A stretch of 64,000 nt of DNA from Advenella incenata (GCF_004217095.1 NZ_SHKO01000001.1:186001-250000); one strand, 5' to 3'; positions 18,184 to 28,197 are shown, counted from the first letter of the stretch. Notes: a model not told the origin generated them from the sequence alone. Translations and numbers: made by a program.

Positions 18184-19176
18184 TCAGATTGAACCGGGCC
18201 TGATTTTCGTCAGCTCTGCGACTTTTTTGAATGTTTCAGATTCCCGGGCGATACGCTGGCTGAATGCTTCAGGCGTGTTGCCGCCAGCGGTAATACCCAG
18301 CGTTACCAGCCCTTCCTGCACTTCTTTGGTTTTCAGCGATTGCACCAGTGCGCGATGAATTTTATCGATAACGCTGCGTGGCGTGCCTTTGGGCGCATGC
18401 AGCCCAAACCAGTTGCTGGCAGTTTCCAGATCAGGTAAGCCGGCTTCGCGAACAGTCGGCACATCCGGGTAGTGAGGATCGCGTTTTTTTCCGTACAGCA
18501 GTATGGGCCGCAAACTGCCATCTTTGGCATGTGAGTTCATGACAATGTTGCTCAGCAGGCTCAATTGCACGCGGTTGGAGATCAGATCAGGCATGATCTG
18601 ACTGCCTCCCTTGAAGTGCACAGCGTCGATATCGATGCCCGCGAGCATTCTGAAGTATTCCAGATAGAGATGCATATTGCCCCCGGCCCCCGAGTCTCCA
18701 TAAAACAAAGTATGAGGCTTGCTTTTTACCAGTGAGATAAACTCCTCAATAGTGGCCGCCGGAACCTGTTTGTTTATCGTCAGGAACTGATCACCCTCTC
18801 CAAACATGGATATGTGTTCCAGATCCCTTTGTGGATCCACCGACATGTTCATGGTATGTGGCGAGACGGTAATCTGACCAATACTGGACGCAAGAAGCGT
18901 ATATCCGTCCGGCGCAGACCGCACCACCTGAGCTGTGGCGATATTGCCAGCCGCTCCTGGTTTGTTCTCCACTACTATTGTCTGCCCCAGAATCCGGCTC
19001 ATTTGTGTCGCAAAAAGCCGTGGCAAGGCATCAGTTGTACCGCCAGCGGAAAAGCCAACCACTATTTTGATAGGTTTATCGGGGAAATCGTTTGTGCTCC
19101 CATTAGCGGGAAGTACCGCTGAGAGCGGTGCAATACTGGCGTATTGCAAGAACTTGCGTCTGTTATTCCGGGCCAT
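18184..19176 (-). CDS. Bug/TctC family tripartite tricarboxylate transporter substrate-binding protein
   Basis: A 330-residue periplasmic binding protein. The N-terminus MARNNRRKFLQYASIAPLSAVLPANG resembles a twin-arginine signal. The mature part starts FPDKPIKIVVGFSAGGTTDALPRLFA and continues with VVENKPGAAGNIATAQVVRSAPDGYTLL, the diagnostic Bug motifs. These proteins capture carboxylates, amides or nicotinate-like compounds; they are greatly expanded in Bordetella relatives and often lack cognate TctAB nearby, as here. Convergent placement at the end of the 13.5-18 kb operon suggests, but does not prove, a related ligand. Confidence 0.88.
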   Translation of the reverse strand: MARNNRRKFLQYASIAPLSAVLPANGSTNDFPDKPIKIVVGFSAGGTTDALPRLFATQMSRILGQTIVVENKPGAAGNIATAQVVRSAPDGYTLLASSIGQITVSPHTMNMSVDPQRDLEHISMFGEGDQFLTINKQVPAATIEEFISLVKSKPHTLFYGDSGAGGNMHLYLEYFRMLAGIDIDAVHFKGGSQIMPDLISNRVQLSLLSNIVMNSHAKDGSLRPILLYGKKRDPHYPDVPTVREAGLPDLETASNWFGLHAPKGTPRSVIDKIHRALVQSLKTKEVQEGLVTLGITAGGNTPEAFSQRIARESETFKKVAELTKIRPGSI

Positions 19177-19483
19177 CGTCTTGTCTCTCGTTCTATGTGT
19201 TTCGGTCTGATGTATTTGTGCCACAGCATCCTCATTTCAATGGGTATTTCGCCTGTAGACAACTGCATTACAACGGATCGATCTGCTAATGTCCAAAACG
19301 ATTTTTATATATGAGGCATAAGCGTTTGCTTAGAACAAGAGAGCAATTGCACTAAGACTTCGGGTGAAACGAAGTTGATGGCTATCAGGCACGGGGAAAA
19401 TCAGCGCCGAGGCATCGTCCCGGTTGTAAGGGGTTGTGTATCCCTGGCATCGGGCGGGAAAGCGGGAGCGACTTTGCCGTCCA
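19177..19483. other. Intergenic region
   Basis: It separates the Bug gene from the LysR gene at 19484, both on the minus strand. It should hold the Bug promoter. No coding pattern or strong hairpin was seen. Confidence 0.4.
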
Positions 19484-20329
19484 TTATGGTTCCAACCGAC
19501 GCTCTAGTACGTCTGTCATCTGATTGATCAGCGCTGCTGCGGGGCCGCTTTTATCCCACGCATAGAGAGAGACAACCATCGCGGGCATGTTGCCCAAAGG
19601 TGCATACTCGCGTACACGCCGTCCGATGGTGGCTTTGAGGGGCAGCACGGACAGGCCCAGACCAGTCTCTACGCCGACCAGCACGCTTTGAAAGCTGCTG
19701 CCTGAAAAAGCCACATACCATTTTTTGCGCTCCCGTTCGATACGATCAAACATGGCTTCGCGGTACAGTCCTCCGGGCGGAAAAGTGACCAGCGCAATGG
19801 GGTCAGACCATTGCTGACTATTGTCTGCACTTTCATACCAGGCCAATGCTTCCGGGAAGCTGGCGTGGCAGTCTGCGCTTGCTGCCGGCTCTTTGACGAC
19901 GACAATATCGAGTTCCCCACCACGGTAACGGTCGGTCAGATTGCGGCTTAAGCCGGTTGTGATATCCAGCCGAATCGAGCGGTGCATATGGGTACAGGCC
20001 CTGAAGACCGCCGCCATTTGAGCGGTAACCAGGTCTTCGGGCAGACCGATGCGTACGGATTGGGTACCGGCCGGGTCTCCCAGCATGGCTTGTGCTTCGC
20101 GTTCAAGCGCGAGAATGCGCCGGGCGTAGCCGGCCAGCCGTTCACCGGGGACAGTGGCCTGGACCGGGCGGGCGTTGCGATGCACCAGTTGCTGGCCAAC
20201 TGACGATTCAAGTCTTGCCAACTGCTGGCTGATGGTCGATTGCGTCAGGTGCAGGCGATCTGCGGCGGCGGTAAAGCTGCCTGTATCGACAATTTCGACA
20301 AACGCCGCCAGAAGACGGGGATCCAGCAA
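19484..20329 (-). CDS. LysR family transcriptional regulator
   Basis: A 281-residue regulator starting MLDPRLLAAFVEIVDTGSFT with the helix-turn-helix AADRLHLTQSTISQQLARLE. The effector domain contains GLPEDLVTAQM and ends GLGLSVLPLKAT...LERRLEP. It is divergent from the ankyrin/deaminase/MFS operon at 20591 across a 261-base AT-rich intergenic space, the classical LysR arrangement, and probably controls that operon. Confidence 0.85.
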   Translation of the reverse strand: MLDPRLLAAFVEIVDTGSFTAAADRLHLTQSTISQQLARLESSVGQQLVHRNARPVQATVPGERLAGYARRILALEREAQAMLGDPAGTQSVRIGLPEDLVTAQMAAVFRACTHMHRSIRLDITTGLSRNLTDRYRGGELDIVVVKEPAASADCHASFPEALAWYESADNSQQWSDPIALVTFPPGGLYREAMFDRIERERKKWYVAFSGSSFQSVLVGVETGLGLSVLPLKATIGRRVREYAPLGNMPAMVVSLYAWDKSGPAAALINQMTDVLERRLEP

Positions 20330-20590
20330 TTTCGTTCCCCTTGTTTAGAAGTATCCTGATTGCAATTATAAGCACAACATGCACATTCTTAATATTTATT
20401 ATTCAATAATTTAATTTCCAAATATAAGGCCGCACGACTATACTGGCGGCGGTTCGGTGCCGATACGGACACAACTGGCACAAGGTGCTTGAATTTAAGC
20501 GTTTCTGCAGATTAGCGTCCTGTACGCAGTCTGCAGCTATGTAGCGCCAGGCGCTGATCCCAATCCTATTGCAATGATTTTGGAGGTCAT

Positions 20591-21259
20591 ATGACCAGAT
20601 CGATTGTCATGGCAGTGTTCACAGCCGTCCTACTGGCCTGCACGCCTATCTTCTCGGGAGCCGTCATGAATACATATCCGTTACACAGTGCAGCAGGCAA
20701 TGACGATGTCGCTGCCATCGGGCAAATTTTATCGGGCGGCACAGAAACAGACGCACGCGATAGCTCGGGTGCGACCGCGCTGCTTGTTGCCACCAGGGCG
20801 AACAAGGTGCGCGCTGCGCAAACGCTTATTGCGGCTGGCGCCGATGTCAACGCAAAAGACAATATCAGTGACAGCGCCTATTTGTATGCCGGCGCCCGGG
20901 GGCATTTGGATATTCTCAAGCTCACGCTGGCTCATGGCGCTGATCTCAAAAGCACTAATCGATATGGCGGAACGGCACTGATTCCTGCTGCCGAACGCGG
21001 TCATGTCCAAACTGTCAGAACGTTGATTGAAGCCGGCGTTGATGTTGACCACGTTAATAATCTGGGATGGACTGCATTGCTGGAGGCCATTATTCTTGGC
21101 TCGGGCGGTGAGCAGCACCAGCAGATCGTGGACGCCCTGTTAAAGGCGGGCGCCAACCCCAATCTGGCAGATCGCGAGGGCGTTAGCCCACTTGCGCATG
21201 CGCGCTCACATGGCTATAGCGAAATAGAAAACATGCTGCGCGCCGCTGGCGGCCGTTGA
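20591..21259 (+). CDS. Exported ankyrin-repeat protein
   Basis: A 222-residue protein with an N-terminal signal. LLACTP near residues 15-20 could be a lipobox, making it a possible lipoprotein. Four to five ankyrin repeats follow from about residue 28, recognisable by YPLHSAAGNDD, ALLVATRANKVRAAQTLIAAGADVN, GTALIPAAERGH and GWTALLEAIILGS. Ankyrin repeats bind other proteins; small periplasmic ones often accompany catalase, transport or enzyme genes. It is the first gene of an operon with a deaminase (19 bases downstream) and an MFS transporter, but no role in purine use is evident. Confidence 0.8.
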   Translation: MTRSIVMAVFTAVLLACTPIFSGAVMNTYPLHSAAGNDDVAAIGQILSGGTETDARDSSGATALLVATRANKVRAAQTLIAAGADVNAKDNISDSAYLYAGARGHLDILKLTLAHGADLKSTNRYGGTALIPAAERGHVQTVRTLIEAGVDVDHVNNLGWTALLEAIILGSGGEQHQQIVDALLKAGANPNLADREGVSPLAHARSHGYSEIENMLRAAGGR

Positions 21260-21278
21260 TATTGGAAAGGTCACATCA

Positions 21279-21752
21279 ATGCAACAAAATACACATTTTC
21301 TCCAGCAGGCGATTGAGCTTGCCTATGCCAATGCGCAACAGGGCGGTCGTCCATTTGGGGCGTTGGTCGTTCGCAACGGCCAGGTGATCGCCCAGGCGGT
21401 CAACGAAATCATGACGACTAACGATCCCACTGCGCATGCCGAGTTACTGGCCATCAGGGCGGCCAGTCAGCATCTGGGCTCGGCCAGTCTGGCAGGGTGC
21501 AGTGTTTTTGCCAGCGGTCACCCGTGCCCCATGTGCATGGGCGCAATGAGGCTGGCCGGGATCAAAGAAGTGACCTACGCCTATAGCAATGAAGATGGTG
21601 CCCCCTATGGTCTTTCTACAGCAGAAATCTATTCCGACCTGGCCAGGCCGTTTGACGAGCAGTCCGTGACCATTCGTCATGTGCCCACCCGGCTAGCGGC
21701 CACGCCCGATCTGTACGCCTATTGGAAACGCCAGCAACAAAAAGGGGCTTGA
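21279..21752 (+). CDS. Cytidine/guanine deaminase-family nucleoside deaminase
   Basis: A 157-residue zinc hydrolase. HAE in DPTAHAELLAIRAA supplies one zinc ligand and the proton-shuttling Glu; PCPMCMGAM supplies the two Cys ligands. RPFGALVVRNGQVIAQAVNEI and the C-terminal tyrosine-containing tail resemble Bacillus-type guanine deaminase (GuaD) more than tRNA deaminase TadA, which it could be confused with. The substrate is probably a free base such as guanine or a pterin-like compound. It is co-transcribed with the CynX-like transporter. Confidence 0.82.
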   Translation: MQQNTHFLQQAIELAYANAQQGGRPFGALVVRNGQVIAQAVNEIMTTNDPTAHAELLAIRAASQHLGSASLAGCSVFASGHPCPMCMGAMRLAGIKEVTYAYSNEDGAPYGLSTAEIYSDLARPFDEQSVTIRHVPTRLAATPDLYAYWKRQQQKGA

Positions 21753-21756
21753 ATCC

Positions 21757-23019
21757 ATGTTGCGGGTCCAGACGCCGCTTGTGCGAGCCATGCTTGTTGC
21801 AACGGTTGCGCTTATAGGGTTTAATCTGCGACCCTTCATTACCAGTATCGGGCCCCTTGCCGGCAGTATTCAGGCGCACACGGGGCTGGGCCTGCAAGGC
21901 ATGGCCATGCTGACGCTGGTGCCTATGTTGCTGATGGGTGGTGTGGCATTTATCGGACCAGCCCTGCAAAGTGCGTTTGGTGCGCGCCGTTCCGTCATTG
22001 CGGCATTGCTGGTGATCTGTTGCGGTTGCGCTTTGCGTCTGCTGAGCATAAGCGGATGGAGTCTTGTTGCGACGGCAGCGTTGATTGGTTTGGGTGTCGC
22101 AGTCATACAAGCGATTTTCCCGGGGATCATCAAGCGTGATTTTGCCCGTCATGTCGGTCCCATGATGGGGCTGTACTCGGCAATGCTCATGGGTGGTGGA
22201 GCGCTGGGCGCAGTCACTGCGCCTGCCGTATCGTCGAGCACAGGGCTGTGGACCGTTGGCCTGGCCTGGTTTGCATTGCCGGCCGCTGCGGCGCTTTTGC
22301 TGGCATGGTCTTTTCTGCCGGTTGATACAGACAGGAGCAGGAATGAAGGCGCTGCCCGGCTGTTGCTGGCCCGACCTCGCACTTGGCTTTTGATGCTCTG
22401 CTTCGGATTGATGAATGGGGGTTATACATCTGTGGTCGCCTGGCTTGCGCCGGCGTATCAGGAACGAGGCTGGAGCGCCGAGGGCAGTGGCGGCTTATTG
22501 GCAGTGCTGGCGGTGAGCCAGGCGCTGTCGGCGCTGACGCTGCCGCTGTTTGCCAGGAAGGCACCGGATCGCCGGCCGTGGCTATGGTTCACACTTGTGA
22601 TGCAGGGCATCGGTTTTGCGGGTTTGGCCTTGGCGCCGGACTTTGCTGCACTTGGCTGGGTGATCATGCTGGGATGCGGTCTGGGCGGCTGCTTTGCCTT
22701 AATGCTGATCGTGGCACTGGATCATCTGCCTGATCCTGCACAGGCCGGGGCGCTCTCGGCCCTGATGCAGGGAGGTGGTTTTCTGATCGCCGCGGCGCCT
22801 GCTTGGCTTGTCGCGGTACTGCACGAGGCCACCGGTGGCTATGAGGCCGGATGGATGGGACATCTGGCAACCGTGCTGGTTGTCGCCATCCTGGTCTTGC
22901 GCTTTTCTCCCCGGCGTTATGCGAGTGCCATGCGCGCGCCCGCCGCCAGCGCCGGGCAACAGGACACATTGCTGCCCACTGCCACGGTCACTGCGACGCC
23001 AACTCCAGATATGCGCTGA
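21757..23019 (+). CDS. MFS transporter, CynX/NimT family
   Basis: A 420-residue protein with about 12 hydrophobic segments. The N-terminus VATVALIGFNLRPFITSIGPLAG is typical of the cyanate/nitroimidazole (CynX/NimT) branch, with FGARRSVIAALLVICCGCALR as the loop 2-3 region. It starts four bases after the deaminase stop. It may import or export the deaminase substrate or product; direction and ligand are unknown. Confidence 0.85.
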   Translation: MLRVQTPLVRAMLVATVALIGFNLRPFITSIGPLAGSIQAHTGLGLQGMAMLTLVPMLLMGGVAFIGPALQSAFGARRSVIAALLVICCGCALRLLSISGWSLVATAALIGLGVAVIQAIFPGIIKRDFARHVGPMMGLYSAMLMGGGALGAVTAPAVSSSTGLWTVGLAWFALPAAAALLLAWSFLPVDTDRSRNEGAARLLLARPRTWLLMLCFGLMNGGYTSVVAWLAPAYQERGWSAEGSGGLLAVLAVSQALSALTLPLFARKAPDRRPWLWFTLVMQGIGFAGLALAPDFAALGWVIMLGCGLGGCFALMLIVALDHLPDPAQAGALSALMQGGGFLIAAAPAWLVAVLHEATGGYEAGWMGHLATVLVVAILVLRFSPRRYASAMRAPAASAGQQDTLLPTATVTATPTPDMR

Positions 23020-23023
23020 ATCG

Positions 23024-24022
23024 TCAGTCGCTTGCGCGATTGCGATATTCGACCGGATGCCAGCTGAAACTGTTCTTCGCCTCAGAGCGGACATGGCCGA
23101 TCCCGGGAAATGGCAAGTGGGGTGCGGCGATCAGCTGGCGCTTGCCGGAGAAATCAGAAAACGCATTTTTTCTTACCGATATTGCGTCTTCTGGCTTCAG
23201 GTCATAAACAATGGCGATGTCAGGTTCGGGAAACTGCAAGGACTCAACATGGACAATGTCACCCACGAAAACCATGGATTGGTCCTGGCTGCTGACGGTA
23301 AAGAATGCACTGCCGGGCGTATGTCCCGGGTGTATGGTTGCTTTTACGCCGGGCAGTACGGTTTGCCCGTCATCAAAGGTTTTTACTTTTCCCAGTTTTT
23401 CATATACACCGATCGTCTTGATCGCTTCTGCGAAATACTTATCGTCATAGCCGGTTTTCTTGGCGTTGCCTGCATCCAGGAAAAAAGCCAGGTCGGGCGC
23501 ACCGACATGGACGGTGGCATTCGGAAATGCAGGTTTTCCGTTTTGTACCAGGCCACCGGTGTGGTCAGTATGAATATGCGTAATAAGCACATCGGTCACT
23601 TGTTCGGATTTGATTCCCACGCTGGCCAGGCTATCATAAAGTTTGCCACCGAAGCCGGGTCCAAAAAGCTCCCCTGACCCGGTATCAACCAGAATAATAC
23701 GTTCGCCGTCGCGAATCACAAATGCATTGATCGATGCTTCTACCGGGTTCGCAAGAAATGCCTTGCTCAGCAAATTGTCGATATGAGAATGGGATGGACC
23801 AATCAGTAGTTGATACAGATCCTGGGGCACGGTGCCATCAGATATGGCGGTAATGGTCAGGTTGCCAAGGGGCATAGAATAGGCGTCGGCCACTTGCTTA
23901 TAAGTAGCGGTCTTTGCAACAGGTGCTGCCTGGGCAGAAGCAGGCAGGGCTAAGGCAGGCAGGGCGATCACACTTGCGATGGCCAGGACACCAGAAAAAA
24001 GAAGGGGGGTAATACGTGACAT
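23024..24022 (-). CDS. Secreted metallo-beta-lactamase-fold hydrolase
   Basis: A 332-residue protein with a signal peptide (about residues 1-32, ending ASAQA). The full dizinc ligand set is visible: THIHTDHTGG, HPGHTPGS, FVGDIVH and AAPHLPFPG. The overall layout (SINAFVIRDGERIILVDTGSGELFGP) matches the methyl parathion hydrolase/AHL-lactonase-like group. It could hydrolyse a lactone or an ester outside the cytoplasm; the natural substrate cannot be told. It follows a LysR gene on the same strand. Confidence 0.85.
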   Translation of the reverse strand: MSRITPLLFSGVLAIASVIALPALALPASAQAAPVAKTATYKQVADAYSMPLGNLTITAISDGTVPQDLYQLLIGPSHSHIDNLLSKAFLANPVEASINAFVIRDGERIILVDTGSGELFGPGFGGKLYDSLASVGIKSEQVTDVLITHIHTDHTGGLVQNGKPAFPNATVHVGAPDLAFFLDAGNAKKTGYDDKYFAEAIKTIGVYEKLGKVKTFDDGQTVLPGVKATIHPGHTPGSAFFTVSSQDQSMVFVGDIVHVESLQFPEPDIAIVYDLKPEDAISVRKNAFSDFSGKRQLIAAPHLPFPGIGHVRSEAKNSFSWHPVEYRNRASD

Positions 24023-24143
24023 TTCGTTGATTTTCCATGGTTGGGTGGAGAAATCACATCATGCGCCACTCTCTGACGCTGCACAAATTGTAAATTTCAA
24101 TTCGACCTATCGATACTGCTGATGGCTCGACAACGCAATGACC

Positions 24144-25058
24144 TCAATTTGTCTGCACCGCGTCGAAAATCATCGACCGCAGCCAGCGGTGCGCCGGATC
24201 GGCATTCACTGTTGAATGCCAGAACAGCTTCATCGAAAATGTATCCAGGGTCAGTGGCGGGGTGAACAATTCCAGGTGGCTGGTAAACCGCTGTAGAAAA
24301 CGTTTGGGCAACGTGCAGATGCAATCTGTTGAATTCAGGATCAGCGGGGCCAGGGCGTAGCTCTGGACCGACACCGTTACACGGCGTTGCCGACCGAGAT
24401 CGGCAAGTGCTTCGTCGATCATGCCGTTGAACATGCCACCACTGGTCGAAATCAGCAGATGATCCAGTTCGCAAAACGTATCCAGGGAGAGCGGACCTGT
24501 GCCGCGGGGATGGCCGATGCGTTGCGCCGTCAGGAACTCTTCGTTAAAGAGCAGGCGGCCGATCAGATTAGGGGCAGCATCCTGCGCGGTGCCAATAAAC
24601 AAATCCACTTCGCCGCGTTCCAGTTGCCCATTCACCTGGGTCTTATCGGGTAATGTGAAGGCAACCCTGACTGCCGGCGCCTGGGCGCTGATCAAAGGCA
24701 ACAGCGCCGGGGCAAGAATGGCCGCCGGGTTGTCCATTGCGGCAATACGAAATGTGCGTTCACTGGTGGCGGGATCGAAAACGTGCGCCGACTGGACAAA
24801 CTGCGTCAATTGCTGCAACAGGCGTTGCAGTTCCGGTTTGAGCGCCAGGGTATGTGAGGTGGGCGTCATGCCGCGTCCAGAAGACGAAGGCACGAATAGC
24901 GGATCATTGAAAATGCGACGCAGCCTGGTCAGGCGCCCGGATAGCGCCGATTGCGTGATGTTCAATCTGGCTGCGGCATGGGTCACATTCTGGTCCTGCA
25001 ACAGCGCATCCAGCGCGAGCAGCAGATTGATGTCCAGGTCTCCGATCGGCCGGGTCAT
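24144..25058 (-). CDS. LysR family transcriptional regulator (NodD/NahR-like N-terminus)
   Basis: A 304-residue regulator starting GDLDINLLLALDALLQDQNVTHAAARLNITQSALSGRLTRLR, the variant helix-turn-helix seen in NodD/NahR/LeuO-type LysRs. The RRIFNDPLFVPSSSGRGMTPT stretch follows. It lies 121 bases upstream of the hydrolase gene on the same strand and may regulate it; the upstream intergenic region gives no clear palindrome. Confidence 0.85.
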   Translation of the reverse strand: MTRPIGDLDINLLLALDALLQDQNVTHAAARLNITQSALSGRLTRLRRIFNDPLFVPSSSGRGMTPTSHTLALKPELQRLLQQLTQFVQSAHVFDPATSERTFRIAAMDNPAAILAPALLPLISAQAPAVRVAFTLPDKTQVNGQLERGEVDLFIGTAQDAAPNLIGRLLFNEEFLTAQRIGHPRGTGPLSLDTFCELDHLLISTSGGMFNGMIDEALADLGRQRRVTVSVQSYALAPLILNSTDCICTLPKRFLQRFTSHLELFTPPLTLDTFSMKLFWHSTVNADPAHRWLRSMIFDAVQTN

Positions 25059-25281
25059 CGGCGATGCCCTATGGTATTGCAGCAGCAGGCGGCAATGCGT
25101 GATGGCGTGCAGGGCAGCAGTGTTATTGCAGTTGTAATCACTCTAGGGGCCATGGGAACGATTTTTCTCAGAACAGCGAAATCAAGAAGTCTACTTACTT
25201 ATCGCTTCGACCCTGAGTATCTCACAAGGCTGTAGGCCCTTCAAGCAATCATTAGCCTGGTGCCGTGCTAACGTTCCGGCT

Positions 25282-26403
25282 TCATTGCTGCGCCGCCCGG
25301 CGATCAAATGCGCCTCCTGTCTGCGCCACGCCCTGGGTGGTCACCGCCGCTTTGCCCAGCAATGGGAAAACCAGTTCGGCAAAACGAACCGCCTCTTCCA
25401 GATGAGGATACCCCGATAGCACGAAGGTATCGATTCCCAAATCGGCATATTCCTGCAGCCGGGCAGCGACGGTTTGTGGATCGCCCACCAGTGAGGTGCC
25501 CGCGCCACCGCGTACCAGACCTACGCCGGCCCATAAATTGGGTGACACTTCCAGTTTGTCGCGCCGTCCGCCATGCAAAGCCGCCATGCGTTGCTGGCCT
25601 ACCGAGTCCATGTTGGCGTAATTTTTCTGGGCATGTGCGATATCTTCGTCAGTGATATGACTGATCAGGCGACGAGCGTCCTGCCAGGCTTCATCTTCCG
25701 TCTCCCGTACGATGACATGAACTCGTAGCCCGAATCGTACTGTTCGATGGTGCTTTGCTGCGCGAGCTCTGACATCGGCGATTTTGCTGGCGACTGCTGC
25801 AGGTGGCTCGCCCCAGGTCAGATAGGCATCTACGTGCCGGGCAGCCAGCTCGTGCGCCGCCTCGGAAGAACCGCCGAAATAAAGTGGTGGCCAGGGCTTT
25901 TGCACCGGGGCATGATAATTCCTGCTTTGTGTGACTGACAGGTATTTTCCCTGGAAATCGACGGTTTCCCCCGACAATAGTTTTTTCCATATTTGCAGAT
26001 ATTCATCTGCGGCTGCGTAGCGCTCATCATGACCCAGTTGCACGCCGTCTGCAGCCAGTTCGGCGGCATCTCCTCCCGGCACGACATTGAGCAGCAAGCG
26101 GCCATGCAAAGCCTGATCAAGCGTAGCCGCTTGCCTGGCCGAGGGGGCCGGGCCGCCCAAAGAGGTCCTGAGGGCAACCAGCAGTTTGATTCGCTGAGTG
26201 ACCGGAATCAGGCTGGCGGCGACAACCCACGGGTCCAGGCAGGCGCTTCCGGTAGGAATGAGCAAGCCGTCATAGCCAAGGTTTTCACTTGTGATGGCGA
26301 TCTGACGCAGATATTCGCTTGTGGGGTACCTGCCAAAATCCGACGTGCCCAGATAGCGTGTGTCGCCGGAGGTCGGAAGAAACCAGAAAATATCGGGGTT
26401 CAT
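25282..26403 (-). CDS. ssuD: FMNH2-dependent sulfonate monooxygenase, SsuD-like (LLM family)
   Basis: A 373-residue luciferase-like monooxygenase, close to the length of E. coli SsuD. It begins [19 protein letters not shown] and contains [50 protein letters not shown] and [20 protein letters not shown]. It cleaves sulfite from alkanesulfonates using reduced FMN. I start at 26403; an in-frame ATG at 26628 would overlap the reductase gene. It follows the FMN reductase gene in one operon (37-base gap), divergent from ssuACBD at 27214. Confidence 0.88.
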   Translation of the reverse strand: MNPDIFWFLPTSGDTRYLGTSDFGRYPTSEYLRQIAITSENLGYDGLLIPTGSACLDPWVVAASLIPVTQRIKLLVALRTSLGGPAPSARQAATLDQALHGRLLLNVVPGGDAAELAADGVQLGHDERYAAADEYLQIWKKLLSGETVDFQGKYLSVTQSRNYHAPVQKPWPPLYFGGSSEAAHELAARHVDAYLTWGEPPAAVASKIADVRARAAKHHRTVRFGLRVHVIVRETEDEAWQDARRLISHITDEDIAHAQKNYANMDSVGQQRMAALHGGRRDKLEVSPNLWAGVGLVRGGAGTSLVGDPQTVAARLQEYADLGIDTFVLSGYPHLEEAVRFAELVFPLLGKAAVTTQGVAQTGGAFDRRAAQQ

Positions 26404-26440
26404 GACGTTTGCGGTAGAAGATAGGGAATGCACATCGCGC

Positions 26441-27022
26441 TTATGCAACAGCGCGTTCGGCAATATTGTGGCGTTGTTGATTGACGACGCCGTTAAGCAC
26501 TGGTGCAGCCAGGGATGCAACCAGTTCGAGACGTTTTGCCAGCGTTTCGCTGACAATCTTCCCATCTTGTATCTCCGCTGAAGTGGCGTAAATGCCGGCA
26601 GGCAGGCTGAGGGCATGAAAGAACCCAAACAGGGTACGCAACTGATGGTCGATCACCAGACCGTGCAGGGCGCTGCCTCCCGTGGCGGCCAGCAGTACAG
26701 GCTTGCCTGCGAGCGCGTCCATGTCGATCAGATCAAACAGATGCTTGAACAACCCGGGGACCGATCCGCGAAACACCGGCGCGCCAACGATCAGAAAATC
26801 GGCATTCTCGATACGCTGCAGGGCCTGTTTTGCAACCGGGTTCAGGTTGTCTTTCGATATGGCTGTGCCAATGAAGGGCACCAGATCGACAAGGTCGATG
26901 AATTGGGTGTGGAGTGCGACATCGTGTGAAATTTTCTGGGTCACTTCCTCGAGCAGGACGCGGGTACGTGACGGACGATGCAGGCTTCCATTTATGACAA
27001 CTGTGTTCAAGAAACGGGGCAT
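26441..27022 (-). CDS. NADPH-dependent FMN reductase (SsuE/MsuE-like)
   Basis: A 193-residue flavodoxin-like reductase. [19 protein letters not shown] is the phosphate-binding loop region, and [22 protein letters not shown] is the typical flavin-binding segment. It supplies FMNH2 to the SsuD-like monooxygenase encoded next, and presumably to the two others at 29.9 and 31.0 kb, since no other reductase is in view. Confidence 0.87.
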   Translation of the reverse strand: MPRFLNTVVINGSLHRPSRTRVLLEEVTQKISHDVALHTQFIDLVDLVPFIGTAISKDNLNPVAKQALQRIENADFLIVGAPVFRGSVPGLFKHLFDLIDMDALAGKPVLLAATGGSALHGLVIDHQLRTLFGFFHALSLPAGIYATSAEIQDGKIVSETLAKRLELVASLAAPVLNGVVNQQRHNIAERAVA

Positions 27023-27213
27023 TCTGTTCTCGATTGATTGGATAAATAAATGATACGAGCTTCATTACACCATTGCGTGCAGCCAGATCAAACAATATTT
27101 ATTGCATTTGTATATGCCAGAAAAACTGCAGGATGCGGCATAAGCAAAATACAAATTGATATTGGAAGCATCAATCATCAGGTTGCTAAGATAAAAGGGA
27201 ACTTCAACCAAAC

Positions 27214-28197
27214 ATGGATACACAGCAAATGACAGACAGCGCTTTCGAGAACCGCAGATCATCATTGAAATTATTGGCTGCACTGGGCACGCTGGCTGGC
27301 ATTGCACCCCTGCAAACGGTTTGGGCGCAAACCAAGGCTAAATCATTTCGGGTGGGCTGGCAGAAGGGCTCCAACATTGCGCTGCTCAGAGCACGTGGCA
27401 ACCTTGATGCACGACTCAAAAAAGAAGGAGTCAGTGTACGCTGGATAGAATTTACCGCCGGACCTCAAATGCTCGAAGGATTGAACGTAGGCAGTATTGA
27501 TTTTGCCTGCGTCGGCGAAACGCCGCCGATATTTGCTCAGGCGGCAGGTGCAGATCTGGTGTATGTAGCGAGCGAGCCGCCGGCGCCGAAGGCCGAGAAA
27601 ATCCTGGTGCAAAAAGATTCGCCCATTCAGTCGTTCAAGGAACTCAAGGGCAAGCGCGTGGCGCTCAATCGCGGTTCAAACGTGCACTATCTGCTTTTGA
27701 AAGTACTGGAAAGAGAAGGTCTTGCCTACACGGATATTGATGTGAAGTATCTGCCGCCGGCAGATGCGCGGGCGGCATTTGAAAGTGGCTCGATTGATGC
27801 ATGGGTTATCTGGGACCCATTTGCCCAGGCCGCGATCGAACAGATTGGTGCGCGCGTCCTGGTTGCCGGCCACGATCAGGTACACAACTATAATTTTTAC
27901 CTTTCCACCGGCGCTTACGCAAAATCCTACCCAGAGATTCTGAAATGGACGATAGAAGAAGTTGATGCAACCAATAAGTGGACAGTAGCGCATTTTGACG
28001 AAGCGGCAGACATTTTGTCGCCTCAGATAGGGCTGAACCGGGAAATCACCCGTCATGCACTGCAGAACTATGCGTATGGCGTGGCGTACATTACAGATCC
28101 GGTTGCGCAGAACCAGCAAAATATTGCAGATGCATTTTCTTCACAAAAATTGATTCCTCGCGCTCTGGAGATCAAAAATGTTATCTGGCGTCCATGA
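27214..28197 (+). CDS. ssuA: Sulfonate ABC transporter substrate-binding protein
   Basis: A 327-residue periplasmic protein with a Tat-like signal (ENRRSSLKLLAALGTLAGIAP, cleavage near VWAQ). The mature part FRVGWQKGSNIALLRARGNLDARL, EFTAGPQMLEGLNVGSIDFACVGETPPIFAQAAG and LKGKRVALNRGSNVHYLLLK are SsuA hallmarks. It captures aliphatic sulfonates for the SsuCB importer encoded next; its stop overlaps the ssuC start by 20 bases. The intergenic space to the divergent FMN reductase gene should hold control sites for a sulfur-starvation regulator such as Cbl or CysB. Confidence 0.9.
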   Translation: MDTQQMTDSAFENRRSSLKLLAALGTLAGIAPLQTVWAQTKAKSFRVGWQKGSNIALLRARGNLDARLKKEGVSVRWIEFTAGPQMLEGLNVGSIDFACVGETPPIFAQAAGADLVYVASEPPAPKAEKILVQKDSPIQSFKELKGKRVALNRGSNVHYLLLKVLEREGLAYTDIDVKYLPPADARAAFESGSIDAWVIWDPFAQAAIEQIGARVLVAGHDQVHNYNFYLSTGAYAKSYPEILKWTIEEVDATNKWTVAHFDEAADILSPQIGLNREITRHALQNYAYGVAYITDPVAQNQQNIADAFSSQKLIPRALEIKNVIWRP

